Shown: positions 23,937-32,278, numbered from the stretch's first letter. The stretch is DNA of 64,000 nucleotides from an uncultured Carboxylicivirga sp. (GCF_963674565.1 NZ_OY771430.1:3286001-3350000), one strand, 5' to 3'. Translations and numbers: made by a program. The notes: a model not told the origin generated them from the letters alone.

Positions 23937-25751
23937 TTAGTTAAAACTAATGGATCCGCGATTTTCTTCCGTTTCATGATAATCATACATCTGACGCAGA
24001 ATATCAGCATATTTTTTATAGATAACACGCCGGCGAAGCTTTAATGTTGGTGAAAGTTCACCTGTTGGTGCTGACCAGTTTTCACATACCAATCGAAAAC
24101 GTTTTATCTGTTCATGCGTCCCCAACTGCTTGTTAAAGCGGTGCACTTCTTTCCTGAAGATAGCTTGAATCTTTTCATCAGCAATCAACTCTTTATTATC
24201 CCTAAAGTGAATCTTATGCTCATGTGCCCACATATGCAAAAACTCAAAATTAGGTGCAATGATTGAACCGGCAAACTTTTCGCTCTCCCCTACAATGATG
24301 GCTTGCTCAATAAAATCAGATTCTTTCAAAAGATTCTCAATTGCCTGAGGTGCTATGTACTTGCCATTCGACAATTTAAACATCTCTTTTTTACGATCGG
24401 TTATCTTCAAAAACTTATCATTAAGCAAAGTACCAATGTCTCCAGTGTGAAACCATCCATCATTATCAATTACCTCATCAGTGTTTTGCTGATCTTTATA
24501 ATAACCCATCATAATATTCGGACCTTTGGCCAGGATCTCTCCATCATCATCTATCTTGACCTGAACACTTTTAAAAACGGGTCCTACGGTTCCAATCTTC
24601 AAATTACCTGGTTCTGCAATAAAATTAGCAGCAATAACCGGGGCTGTTTCCGTCAATCCATAACCTTCCATCAATGGAATTCCGGCTGCAAAAAACAGGC
24701 GACTCAAACGAGGCTGCAAAGCTGCACCACCACTAACTACAAAACGTAAATTACCTCCGAATGCTTTTTGCCATTTCGAAAAAATAAGCTTACGTGCAAT
24801 TTTTAATTTAAAAGCATATAAAGGATAATTTCTTCCATTTGCCCGATAACGTTCTCCTAAATGCATCGCCCAGAAGAACAAGGTCTTCTTTAGGCCCGAA
24901 AGATCATTTCCTTTTGCAACCAGTTTATCGTAAATTCTTTCAATAACACGCGGTACAGTTACAAAAGCTGAAGCTTTAATTTCAACCAGATTCTGTGCAA
25001 TGGTACCCAGATTCTCTGCATAATAAATACTACAACCGTTATATTGATACAGATAATTAATCATCCGCTCGTACACATGGCAAAGGGGCAGGAAACTTAA
25101 CACATTATCTTTAGGTGAAAGAGGAAAGAGCGGATAAGCATCCTTCATATTACTCATGAAGTTTTTATGACTCAACATCACACCTTTGGGATTCCCTGTT
25201 GTACCAGATGTATAAATGATGGAAACTAATTCTTCATCCTTTATCGAATCTCTTATCTCTTTGAATTTATCTTTCCAAGAGATACGATGCTTCTCTCCAA
25301 GTTGAGTAATTTCTGTCCAGTTTCTTGCTTCTGGTATATCATTAAAGGTATAAACCTCTTCTATGCTTTCGATATTTTCAGCAACTTCTTTAAGACGGTT
25401 ATAAAGAGTGACATCTGAAACAATTAATATTTTGGCATCACTGTGCTCTAAAATATATTTATATTCTTCATCAGAAATAGTTGGATAGATGGGAACATGC
25501 ACTACTCCAATCATTGACATTCCCATATCAACAAAGTTCCACTCCGGTCGGTTATTAGTAACCGTGGCAATTTTATCGCCTTTTTTTAACCCTAACTCAA
25601 GCAAACCATAACTAAAAAGACGAGCTTGCTCACTGTACTCATTCACACTAAATTTTACCCACTCCTTATTGCGCTTGGCACACAAAATATCATCCTTCTG
25701 AATATTGTGCTTAAGGTTGGTAAGCAAATCAAAGGTTCTTCTGATTTCCAT
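23937..25751 (-). CDS. Long-chain acyl-CoA synthetase (AMP-dependent synthetase/ligase)
   Basis: An ANL-superfamily enzyme of 604 residues that activates fatty acids to acyl-CoA with ATP. The P-loop-like A3 motif is 'LVSIIYTSGTTGNPKGVMLSHKNF' near residue 178. Later motifs are 'PLMEGYGLTETAPVIAANF' (A5), 'GWFHTGDIGTLLNDKFLKITDRKKEMFKLSNGKYIAPQAIE' (A7-A8) and a C-terminal 'LSPTLKLRRRVIYKKY' with the catalytic lysine region of the long-chain (FAA1) group. It probably acts at the inner membrane face. It stands alone with its start facing an AT-rich gap; no beta-oxidation genes are nearby. Confidence 0.93.
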   Translation of the reverse strand: MEIRRTFDLLTNLKHNIQKDDILCAKRNKEWVKFSVNEYSEQARLFSYGLLELGLKKGDKIATVTNNRPEWNFVDMGMSMIGVVHVPIYPTISDEEYKYILEHSDAKILIVSDVTLYNRLKEVAENIESIEEVYTFNDIPEARNWTEITQLGEKHRISWKDKFKEIRDSIKDEELVSIIYTSGTTGNPKGVMLSHKNFMSNMKDAYPLFPLSPKDNVLSFLPLCHVYERMINYLYQYNGCSIYYAENLGTIAQNLVEIKASAFVTVPRVIERIYDKLVAKGNDLSGLKKTLFFWAMHLGERYRANGRNYPLYAFKLKIARKLIFSKWQKAFGGNLRFVVSGGAALQPRLSRLFFAAGIPLMEGYGLTETAPVIAANFIAEPGNLKIGTVGPVFKSVQVKIDDDGEILAKGPNIMMGYYKDQQNTDEVIDNDGWFHTGDIGTLLNDKFLKITDRKKEMFKLSNGKYIAPQAIENLLKESDFIEQAIIVGESEKFAGSIIAPNFEFLHMWAHEHKIHFRDNKELIADEKIQAIFRKEVHRFNKQLGTHEQIKRFRLVCENWSAPTGELSPTLKLRRRVIYKKYADILRQMYDYHETEENRGSISFN

Positions 25752-25917
25752 TATAATCTCTTATCAAGCTATCTGACTATTTGACAAGCTTCAAATATAA
25801 GGAAATTTGTTTTATTGGATTTAATGTGGAAAATTAACGTAAAAGTATTAGTGATTGAAATAGTTTAATTAATATTTGTAACCAAACTACATTTCTTCAC
25901 TTTCAATTAATTAAATC

Positions 25918-26397
25918 TTACTGAATAAGTATATCTCCGTGTCCTCTTAATTCACAAGAGTGATTAATGATTTTGTAATACATACGAACCACTTCACTTG
26001 TTTTACCCAATTCCGACACGTCTATTTTTAAGGAAGTACTTTCTGTCTGACCACTTAACAACACATTTAAATCTTCATCAACAATTCGATAATGAAATGT
26101 GTGTCCCATTGGCATACTGATCTTAAGATAGCAGTTATCTATACAAGGATTTGGATAAGCTGAAACTTGATACAAATAACTATCGAGACTACAATCTGTA
26201 TCAAAACCATTATTAAATAAGGATTCAATATTATTACTCCAGCTTTCATAGAATTGCCAGTCGTTGTCGTCAGACTTAAGAATAATGCCTGTATCATCGG
26301 TTTCAGTAATACCCATGAAGCCAGGATCTATTTCCTCCTTCTCACAACTCCAGCTTAACACCAGAAGTAAAATAAATATGATATTCCTTATTCTCAT
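25918..26397 (-). CDS. Hypothetical lipoprotein, possibly surface exposed
   Basis: A protein of 159 residues with a lipoprotein signal peptide: MRIRNIIFILLLVLSWSC with the lipidated cysteine at position 18, followed by EKEEID. Acidic residues just after the cysteine resemble the lipoprotein export signal that sends Bacteroidota lipoproteins to the cell surface. The C-terminal half ('VSAYPNPCIDNCYLKISMPMGHTFHYRIVDEDLNVLLSGQT') has the 'YPNP' start and strand pattern of type A sorting domains, although the ending ILIQ is not a standard one. No function is recognised. Confidence 0.7.
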   Translation of the reverse strand: MRIRNIIFILLLVLSWSCEKEEIDPGFMGITETDDTGIILKSDDNDWQFYESWSNNIESLFNNGFDTDCSLDSYLYQVSAYPNPCIDNCYLKISMPMGHTFHYRIVDEDLNVLLSGQTESTSLKIDVSELGKTSEVVRMYYKIINHSCELRGHGDILIQ

Positions 26398-26566
26398 ATT
26401 CCAGATTGTTGTTAAGCAAATGTACGACTGAATATATTACAATGTCAATATTTTACAGATATGAACAATTCGCTTTGATGGATGTAGGAATATTTAAGAT
26501 TTATGGAAAATTAATGATCTTAACTTCTAAGGATTTTCTGTATCACTGTTGTAATTAACTGATCCC

Positions 26567-27628
26567 TTAATCTTTATCTCCCAGGTTTTCGAGCATTATA
26601 AATTTAGTCTGACGATTTGCCCACCGCTCCCGGGCATATTTCTGCATATCAACAATGGTATCGTTTTCATCAACAATTTCCAATCCAAGTAGTGTTTCAA
26701 TAATATCCTCCATAGTAACAATTCCATCCAATCCTCCATATTCATCAACAATCACTGCCATATGCTGATGCTTATCAAGCAGATTCTCCCATATTGAGAA
26801 AAGTTCCATATGACTTGGGAAAAACTGAACGTCTTTTTTAATCTCTTTTAGTTTGATATCATGCTTATCATCGGCCAGTTTTTCATACACGGTTTGCAGA
26901 AATACAATACCAGTAATATTTTCATCGTTACCTGAATATACTGGTATTCTGGAAAACTTCAAAAAGTCCTTATTTTTAAAAAATTCACCTAAAGTCATTT
27001 CTTCACTGGCCAATGTAATGACCACACGCGGAGTCATTATTTCTTTTACCTTGATATTCTTGAGCCGCAGTATATTCTGAATAATTTTATGTTCCTTATC
27101 AGAAAAAACACCTTCATCTGCACCAATACTGGCCAGAGCAGCTATCTCTTCCCTGCTTACTACATTCTCTTTATAATTCTTAGAAAATATTTTGGTGATA
27201 AAAGCCGACATGATTACCAACGGATAAGTAACTATTATCATCAATCGGATAGTAAAAGAAGTAAAACTAGCCAGATTCCTCCAATATCTTGCTCCGATTG
27301 TTTTGGGAATGATCTCAGTAACTATCAGAATCAAAATGGTTAGTATTGCCGAAACAATTCCAAATGAGGCTTCACCAAAAACTTTTACCGCCTGAGCTCC
27401 AACACCTGCAGCTCCAATAGTATGAGCAACAGTATTTAATGACAAAATTGCTGACAAAGGTTTATCAACATTGGATTTAAATTCAATAAATTGCTCAGCC
27501 CACGAATTTCCTTTTTCTTGTTTTACCAACAGAAATGCCTGAGGTGTTGATAATAAAACGGATTCCATTATGGAACACAAAAACGATACAAAAAGAGCTA
27601 AAAATAGGTAGGCCAGCAGTAAAATCAT
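26567..27628 (-). CDS. CNNM/CBS domain protein (magnesium or cobalt efflux-type)
   Basis: An integral membrane protein of 353 residues. Residues about 1-150 form a CNNM (DUF21) membrane domain with three to four helices and the conserved acidic 'SIMESVLLS' and 'TEIIPKTIGARYW' motifs. Residues about 170-320 hold a tandem CBS pair ('VKEIMTPRVVITLASEEMTLGEFF', 'FSRIPVYSGNDENITGIVFLQTV', 'HMAVIVDEYGGLDGIVTMEDIIETLLGLEIVDENDT'). The C-terminal CorC/HlyC domain of longer homologues is absent. Family members such as CorB and MpfA export Mg2+. Its position 98 bases downstream of corA fits opposing roles in magnesium balance, though a terminator separates the two. The older name 'hemolysin' is misleading. 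Confidence 0.88.
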   Translation of the reverse strand: MILLLAYLFLALFVSFLCSIMESVLLSTPQAFLLVKQEKGNSWAEQFIEFKSNVDKPLSAILSLNTVAHTIGAAGVGAQAVKVFGEASFGIVSAILTILILIVTEIIPKTIGARYWRNLASFTSFTIRLMIIVTYPLVIMSAFITKIFSKNYKENVVSREEIAALASIGADEGVFSDKEHKIIQNILRLKNIKVKEIMTPRVVITLASEEMTLGEFFKNKDFLKFSRIPVYSGNDENITGIVFLQTVYEKLADDKHDIKLKEIKKDVQFFPSHMELFSIWENLLDKHQHMAVIVDEYGGLDGIVTMEDIIETLLGLEIVDENDTIVDMQKYARERWANRQTKFIMLENLGDKD

Positions 27629-27670
27629 CTTTTTGTTTTAAAGATAAAAACTTTAAGACAATTTGCTAAA

Positions 27671-27702
27671 GCAAAAAAGACGAAGATATTGCTACCTTCG
27701 TC
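27671..27702 (-). terminator. Terminator of corA
   Basis: On the minus strand GACGAAG (27702-27696) pairs with CTTCGTC (27685-27679), followed by six T. It lies between corA and the CNNM gene. Confidence 0.85.
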
Positions 27703-27726
27703 TCTTCAATTTATTGTATTAAACTC

Positions 27727-28656
27727 TTAGAACCACTGTCTTTTGCGAAACAATAGAACGCCCAGAATAGAAAGAACTAACGATCCTAGCAAAATGGCCG
27801 GCATTGCCCATTGCCAATTTTCAATATAATTAGGAACATTCATTCCATAAAAACTTGCAATCAATGTCGGGATCATTAAAATAATTGAAATAAGCGTCAA
27901 CTGTTTCATCACCACATTCAGGTTATTTGAAATAACGGAAGCAAAAGCATCCATCATACCACTTTGAATATCGGAATATATTTGGGCAATTTCCAGGGCT
28001 TGCTTATTCTCAATCATAGCATCTTCAAGCAGATCTTCGTTGATCTCAGAAGTAATCTTTCTGGAATTTCTCAAACGGGCCAAGACCATTTCGTTACCTT
28101 TTATCGAAGTAATAAAATAGACCAGACACTTTTCCATATAAAGTAACTTATTCAGCTCTTTGTTCTTAATCGATTTTTCCAGATCCTGTTCAATAGAAGC
28201 AGTAATCTGGTTAATCTGTTTTAAATACTTCAAATACAACCAACCCGAACGCAAGAATAAACGAAGAATAAAATTTACTCCATCTGTTATCTGTTGATAT
28301 TGATCACGAAAAGGCGATGGACCTTCTGCAGGTAACACTTCATTATCCTGCAAACAAAGCGTAAGTGTATAATTATCTTTAATAAATATTCCTAAAGGTA
28401 TGGTATAAAACGGAACACGCAGATCATGAGCTCTAATCGGAATACGCATAATAATCAATGTCCATTGATCATCAAATTCGATACGAGGTCGTTCATCCTG
28501 ATCGAGAATATCGTTAACAATATCCAATGGCATACCAAACTCATCAGTAAGTCTTTTAATTTCATCGGTAGTTGGATTATTGGCATTAATCCAGCATTCG
28601 TTTTTAGGCTCGTTGATTTCAACATAACCTCCGAATGTTTTGAAGATTTTTAGCAT
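27727..28656 (-). CDS. corA: CorA-type magnesium transporter
   Basis: A pentameric Mg2+ (and Co2+/Ni2+) channel of the CorA family, 309 residues. The N-terminal two thirds are the cytoplasmic funnel domain and long stalk helix. The two C-terminal membrane helices carry the signature 'FYGMN' (GMN at about 271-273) followed by the periplasmic loop 'VPNYIENWQW' and a basic tail 'RKRQWF'. The ATG at 28656 is preceded at 7 bases by GGAGG, a strong ribosome binding site that is unusual in Bacteroidota. That site can be buried by an alternative helix in the leader (see the leader entry). The transcript ends at the terminator at 27671-27702. Confidence 0.95.
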   Translation of the reverse strand: MLKIFKTFGGYVEINEPKNECWINANNPTTDEIKRLTDEFGMPLDIVNDILDQDERPRIEFDDQWTLIIMRIPIRAHDLRVPFYTIPLGIFIKDNYTLTLCLQDNEVLPAEGPSPFRDQYQQITDGVNFILRLFLRSGWLYLKYLKQINQITASIEQDLEKSIKNKELNKLLYMEKCLVYFITSIKGNEMVLARLRNSRKITSEINEDLLEDAMIENKQALEIAQIYSDIQSGMMDAFASVISNNLNVVMKQLTLISIILMIPTLIASFYGMNVPNYIENWQWAMPAILLGSLVLSILGVLLFRKRQWF

Positions 28657-28780
28657 TGTAGTGCCTCCTTACATCATTAGCCTGCAAGGAAGCCGATAAA
28701 GCCCCTTACAGGAAGATTAATATTTTAATTGTACTATTTCCGGGGCCTTCGTCCATAATGATTCAGCTCAAAAATTTTAT
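28657..28780 (-). promoter_or_regulatory. corA leader RNA with mutually exclusive helices controlling the ribosome binding site
   Basis: Reading the minus strand, four segments interact. D is AAGGCCCC (28749-28742). A is CCTGTAAGGGGC (28712-28701). B is GCTTCCTTGCAGG (28693-28681). C is TGTAAGGAGGC (28673-28663) and contains the corA GGAGG site (28668-28664). A:B forms a 12-bp hairpin and leaves C free. B:C forms 11 pairs and buries the site. D:A forms 8 pairs and would release B for C. A and C are near-copies, so B must choose between them. A 16-codon frame covers D and ends inside A. The pairings are read from the sequence; the switch and any magnesium response are inference. Confidence 0.7.
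28706..28756 (-). CDS. Putative 16-residue leader peptide upstream of corA
   Basis: This short frame encodes MDEGPGNSTIKILIFL. It starts about 23 bases into the predicted transcript, and its stop TAA (28708-28706) lies inside leader segment A. Codons E-G-P are in segment D. Acidic residues followed by proline near the N-terminus are the feature that makes the enterobacterial MgtL leader peptide destabilise ribosomes at low magnesium, and Salmonella corA also has a short leader frame (corL). Here there is no strong ribosome binding site ahead of the ATG. Its translation is a hypothesis based on position and composition. Confidence 0.45.
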   Translation of the reverse strand: MDEGPGNSTIKILIFL

Positions 28781-28785
28781 GTGCG

Positions 28786-28814
28786 CAAAAGTAATAAAAC
28801 AAATCGGGCTCAAA
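28786..28814 (-). promoter_or_regulatory. Promoter of corA
   Basis: On the minus strand TTTG (28814-28811) and TACTTTTG (28793-28786) match the Bacteroidota -33 TTTG and -7 TAnnTTTG elements with 17 bases between. Transcription would start near 28779, giving a leader of about 120 bases. Confidence 0.55.
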
Positions 28815-28975
28815 AAAACATTCATTGGTTAAAAACTTCTAAACAAGCTTAAGCTATCAAGATTTTTGATCAGACATAAATAACAAATTAATAGTCAGTA
28901 TTTTGTATTGACACATCCTCACTTGCAGTGTATATTAGAAGTTACTTCCTAATTATTAATTTAAACCATTACATT

Positions 28976-29749
28976 ATGATTAAAAAGATTAGTGCGGCAA
29001 TGTTGATAATGTTTTTATCACTGCCTTGCATCCTCATCTCTCAGGAAAATGAAGAGGTGAAGTATCGTCCCTTTTTCCTAATGGAAGATCAGGTTAAACC
29101 TTCGATGTATTTTGAATATCTGGATGCAGTGAAAGCCAATGTTCAGTTTTTGTCAGACCATAGCTTCAAATATCCAATACATACGTTTAGTGACGATGAG
29201 TATAACATATACTTTTCCATACCAATGGGACAAAAAATAGCCTATGTCGACAGCATAAACAAGGCATTTAATGAAGTCTATGAGGCTGACAAGGAAGGAT
29301 GGGATAATATGTTTAAACTTTATGACAACACCTATTCGAGAAACAAATCGTTTATTATTTACTGGAGCAAATCTCTCTCGTATTGGCCAGAAGGATTAAA
29401 AGGAGAAGAAGGCAACAACTATATCGAATACATGGAATTATTTGCTATCCCAGGTAAAATGGATGAATTAAAAAATATAACAAAAGAATGGGTTGCCCTA
29501 TACAAGAAAAATAACATTCAAACACCTTTTGAAACATATGTTGGTTATATTGGCACAGATCTGAAAATAATGATATTATCAAGATTTAAGAACCAACAAG
29601 ATGCTGCCATGCAGAATGCCAAAATCGATGAGATTTTCGGCAATTCAGAGGAATTAATAAACCTTTATAAAAAGACTTTAAAGGCTGTTGAAAAAATAGA
29701 CATGAAGATCATGAGATATTTACCAGATTATAGTTACTTACCTGACTAA
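28976..29749 (+). CDS. Hypothetical exported protein
   Basis: A protein of 257 residues if it starts at the ATG at 28976, which gives a signal peptide (MIKKISAAMLIMFLSLPCILISQ); an earlier in-frame codon at 28928 would bury it. The mature part looks like two alpha-beta halves: residues about 35-135 with 'MYFEYLDAVKANVQFLSDH...IYFSIPMG', and about 150-250 with 'YIEYMELFAIPGKMDELKNITKEWVALYKKNNI...MILSRFKNQQDA'. The second half resembles NIPSNAP or dimeric alpha-beta barrel proteins, which is a weak resemblance. No cysteine or metal motif is visible. It is transcribed divergently from corA and followed by a strong terminator. Confidence 0.65.
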   Translation: MIKKISAAMLIMFLSLPCILISQENEEVKYRPFFLMEDQVKPSMYFEYLDAVKANVQFLSDHSFKYPIHTFSDDEYNIYFSIPMGQKIAYVDSINKAFNEVYEADKEGWDNMFKLYDNTYSRNKSFIIYWSKSLSYWPEGLKGEEGNNYIEYMELFAIPGKMDELKNITKEWVALYKKNNIQTPFETYVGYIGTDLKIMILSRFKNQQDAAMQNAKIDEIFGNSEELINLYKKTLKAVEKIDMKIMRYLPDYSYLPD

Positions 29750-29750
29750 A

Positions 29751-29803
29751 AAAAAATGCGCCGCACTGTATTACTCTGTGAATATTAGTGCGGCGTTGCA
29801 TTT
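29751..29803. terminator. Bidirectional terminator
   Basis: CGCCGCACT (29759-29767) pairs with AGTGCGGCG (29787-29795), extended by an outer AAAATGC/GCATTTT arm. It lies between the stop codons of two convergent genes. Confidence 0.85.
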
Positions 29804-29816
29804 TACCTCCAATATT

Positions 29817-30137
29817 TTACTCTTTAACTTCTTCTCTATCAGGTGTCCAGGCCAATGCAATCCCTAGAATAATCATGGTGGCCAAAAATTCATAATAATA
29901 TAAGAAATGCCCCTTAAGATTGGCTAATAGATTGACCGAAGCTACTGTAATCAGCAATAGCAATGTGATCATTATAATCCATTGAATCTTGCTAAATACC
30001 TCTCGTTGGGTATAAAACAATATTGGGAATCCAAACAACGAAAATGTTATATAACCAAAGCTACCTGTCACCAAAGCTACCAATGATAGGATTGCGATAA
30101 CAGAAAGTATTGATATCAAGATAATTTTGCGTTCCAT
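29817..30137 (-). CDS. Hypothetical small membrane protein
   Basis: About 106 residues (an alternative ATG three codons upstream is possible). Four hydrophobic segments fill most of it: roughly 5-23, 26-42, 50-67 and 80-97, and the tail is acidic (TPDREEVKE). No family is recognised. It stands alone, convergent with the exported protein gene at 28976-29749 and sharing its terminator. Its composition is typical of a genuine membrane protein; function unknown. Confidence 0.55.
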   Translation of the reverse strand: MERKIILISILSVIAILSLVALVTGSFGYITFSLFGFPILFYTQREVFSKIQWIIMITLLLLITVASVNLLANLKGHFLYYYEFLATMIILGIALAWTPDREEVKE

Positions 30138-30146
30138 AATGTACAT

Positions 30147-30533
30147 ATAATGATCACAACTAATTCTGATTTCATGTTTAAAGACAATTTAAATGTGAAA
30201 GTGTTTAAATAACGGTGAATTTTTATTCTGTGTGACCAGATATCAAATTCTATTTAAGATTCGACTTTGGAGTACTTTTTCGACGCTTTAAAATTCCATT
30301 TTAATATCATTTAACCTTTCTGTACAGAAATTCAAATTATTTCGTATTGCCCTCATTTACTTACCATTAACAACATGATAAACTCATAAAAAAAGAATAA
30401 AATCTGCATTTAAATATTTTTAACTGATAACCAACGATTTCTAACAAAACAATTTTCACCTTTTTCCATTTATTAAATTGACCAAAAGACACTCAATCGG
30501 TCAAGGGGATTAATAAAGGGAAACACTTGGGAA
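30147..30533. other. 387-base gap upstream of the chemoreceptor gene
   Basis: This is an AT-rich divergent intergenic region with no open frame worth reporting. The only structure I see is TTGACC (30478-30483) with its complement GGTCAA (30499-30504), 30 bases before the chemoreceptor start, which could be a small hairpin or an operator. No clear TAnnTTTG box was found. Confidence 0.4.
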
Positions 30534-32153
30534 ATGATTAAAATGACATTCAGAACTAAACTTATTCTGGTGGTTTTTGCACCTCTAATTGTAGCTACCG
30601 GAACAGCTATTTATGTCTCGTCTTCAATGCTTAAAGAGCAAGGACTTGAGACACTCGAAAGAAAAACCAACGCTATTCTTAGCAGAATGGAAGCCGTTAG
30701 AAGTTATGTAGCAAACCAATTTAATTTCGAAGATGAACAAAACAAAGTAAAACTGACACACCCGGATGGGATTCTATCAAGGGCTGCCAAAGATTCTGTT
30801 TTAAAGAAGGTTCCCATCTTTGCCTCAATGGCTGTAGGCAAAGACAATGCAGAGAAAGACAGTTATGAATTCAGGGTCGCCTCCTTAAAAGCGCGAAATA
30901 AGGATAATAAAGCTACCGACTTTGAAACTGAATTTATAAATAAATTTGAAACAAACCCCGAACTGGAGAGTCTGACATACACCAATAAGGAGACTAATGA
31001 ACTATGGGTGATGAGACCCGTTAAACTATCAGAAAAGCAGGGATGTTTACATTGTCACGGTCATCCTTCCCGAAGTCCTTGGGGAAATGGTAATGATATT
31101 CTGGGGTATCCTATGGAAAACTATGCCGACGGAGATATGGTTGGTTTATTTATTCTCAAATCAAGTTTGAATGCCAATAACAACGAAGTACAGGCAAATA
31201 TTAATTCAGCTATCTGGAAGATTACAATCACCATGTTAATCATTTTACTCCTTGTAGTTATTTTTAGCAGTTTGTTTATCAAATCAACCAATGCTAAAAT
31301 TCAAAACATCATTAGTATCAATAAAAAAATTGCCAATGGTGATTTAACTCAAAAGCTTGAAGTTAAGGGGAAAGATGAATTTTCTGAGATTAACCGCAAC
31401 CTGAATCAAATGACTGAATCTTTGACTCAGGTGGTACAATCGGTTATTGACACTTCTAAACAGTTAAAAGCCGAAAGCTCAAGTACTACCAAGTTATCGC
31501 GTCAATTAGCAGATTCATCCAATACACAAGCTGCGGCTGTAGAAGAGATTTCGGTATCGGTTGAAGAAATAACAGCCTCCATCGAAAGTAATTCTGATCA
31601 TGCCCGAACAACCGAAAAGGTGGCAATGAACTCTTCCATTGAAATGGAAGAAAGTAATCATAGTTCTCATCAGGCAATTAAATCGATGATGGCAATAAAG
31701 GAAGAGCTTAAAGCAATTAATGATATTGCAATGCAAACCAACATTCTGGCATTAAATGCCAATGTTGAGGCTGCAAGAGCAGGTGCAGCCGGAAGTGGTT
31801 TTGCCATAGTAGCCAGCGAAGTTCGTAAACTGGCAGAAAAAAGTAAGTTGAGTGCCGAAAGTATTGAAGCATTATTCAGCAGTGGTTTAGATACTGTTGA
31901 AGAAACAGGTAACAAAATTTCAGTGTTGGTGCCTGAGATCAAGAAAACATCCAGTTTAGTGGCAGAAATAGTTGCTTCAAGTTTGGAGCAAAAAACGGCA
32001 GCATCTGAAGTTAATAATGCAATTCAAGGCTTAAACAACAGTACACAAACCAATGCTTTTATTGCCGAAAACATGTCGGCAAAGGCGGATGAACTACAGA
32101 AATACGCTGACATACTTGAACAACGTGTTTCATTTTTTAAGCTAAGCAAATAA
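30534..32153 (+). CDS. Methyl-accepting chemotaxis protein with heme-motif periplasmic sensor (DUF3365-like)
   Basis: A chemoreceptor of 539 residues. TM1 is at about 9-29. The periplasmic domain (about 35-225) resembles DUF3365/Tll0287 heme sensors and carries a c-type heme motif CLHCH at about 170-174 followed by 'GHPSRSPWG'. TM2 is at about 228-250, and a HAMP linker ('INKKIANGDLTQKLEVKGKDEFSEINRNLNQM') is at about 260-300. The signalling domain has the hairpin tip 'INDIAMQTNILALNANVEAARAGAAGSGFAIVASEVRKLAEKS'. It should sense redox state, oxygen, NO or a heme ligand and signal to a CheA kinase. No che or flagellar genes are nearby. A second start lies three codons in. Confidence 0.9.
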   Translation: MIKMTFRTKLILVVFAPLIVATGTAIYVSSSMLKEQGLETLERKTNAILSRMEAVRSYVANQFNFEDEQNKVKLTHPDGILSRAAKDSVLKKVPIFASMAVGKDNAEKDSYEFRVASLKARNKDNKATDFETEFINKFETNPELESLTYTNKETNELWVMRPVKLSEKQGCLHCHGHPSRSPWGNGNDILGYPMENYADGDMVGLFILKSSLNANNNEVQANINSAIWKITITMLIILLLVVIFSSLFIKSTNAKIQNIISINKKIANGDLTQKLEVKGKDEFSEINRNLNQMTESLTQVVQSVIDTSKQLKAESSSTTKLSRQLADSSNTQAAAVEEISVSVEEITASIESNSDHARTTEKVAMNSSIEMEESNHSSHQAIKSMMAIKEELKAINDIAMQTNILALNANVEAARAGAAGSGFAIVASEVRKLAEKSKLSAESIEALFSSGLDTVEETGNKISVLVPEIKKTSSLVAEIVASSLEQKTAASEVNNAIQGLNNSTQTNAFIAENMSAKADELQKYADILEQRVSFFKLSK

Positions 32154-32160
32154 AAATATT

Positions 32161-32278
32161 AAATCTGAATCCTTTATTTTAGATTTTTCGAATCAGAACA
32201 TTTTCTCGGAACTCCACTTATTCTGAAATATTTCTCCCCTCTGATTTGAGATTTCAATAAGGATTCAGATTTTTTTAA
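32161..32278 (+). terminator. Long imperfect hairpin with T run after the chemoreceptor gene
   Basis: AAATCTGAATCCTTTATT (32161-32178) pairs with AATAAGGATTCAGATTT (32256-32272) except for one bulged T. Inside, AATCAGA (32191-32197) pairs with TCTGATT (32240-32246). Seven T end the structure (32270-32276). The stem is long and its loop of about 77 bases is far larger than in the other terminators here, so it may be a terminator, a structured RNA or a small repeat element with terminal inverted repeats. Confidence 0.5.

Noticed and set aside
24303..24749. 148-codon open frame opposite the acyl-CoA ligase gene
   Set aside because: It is antisense to conserved adenylation motifs and has no credible domain or start site.
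26567..27628. Hemolysin
   Set aside because: The CNNM plus CBS architecture marks an ion-transport protein; the hemolysin label of this family is historical.
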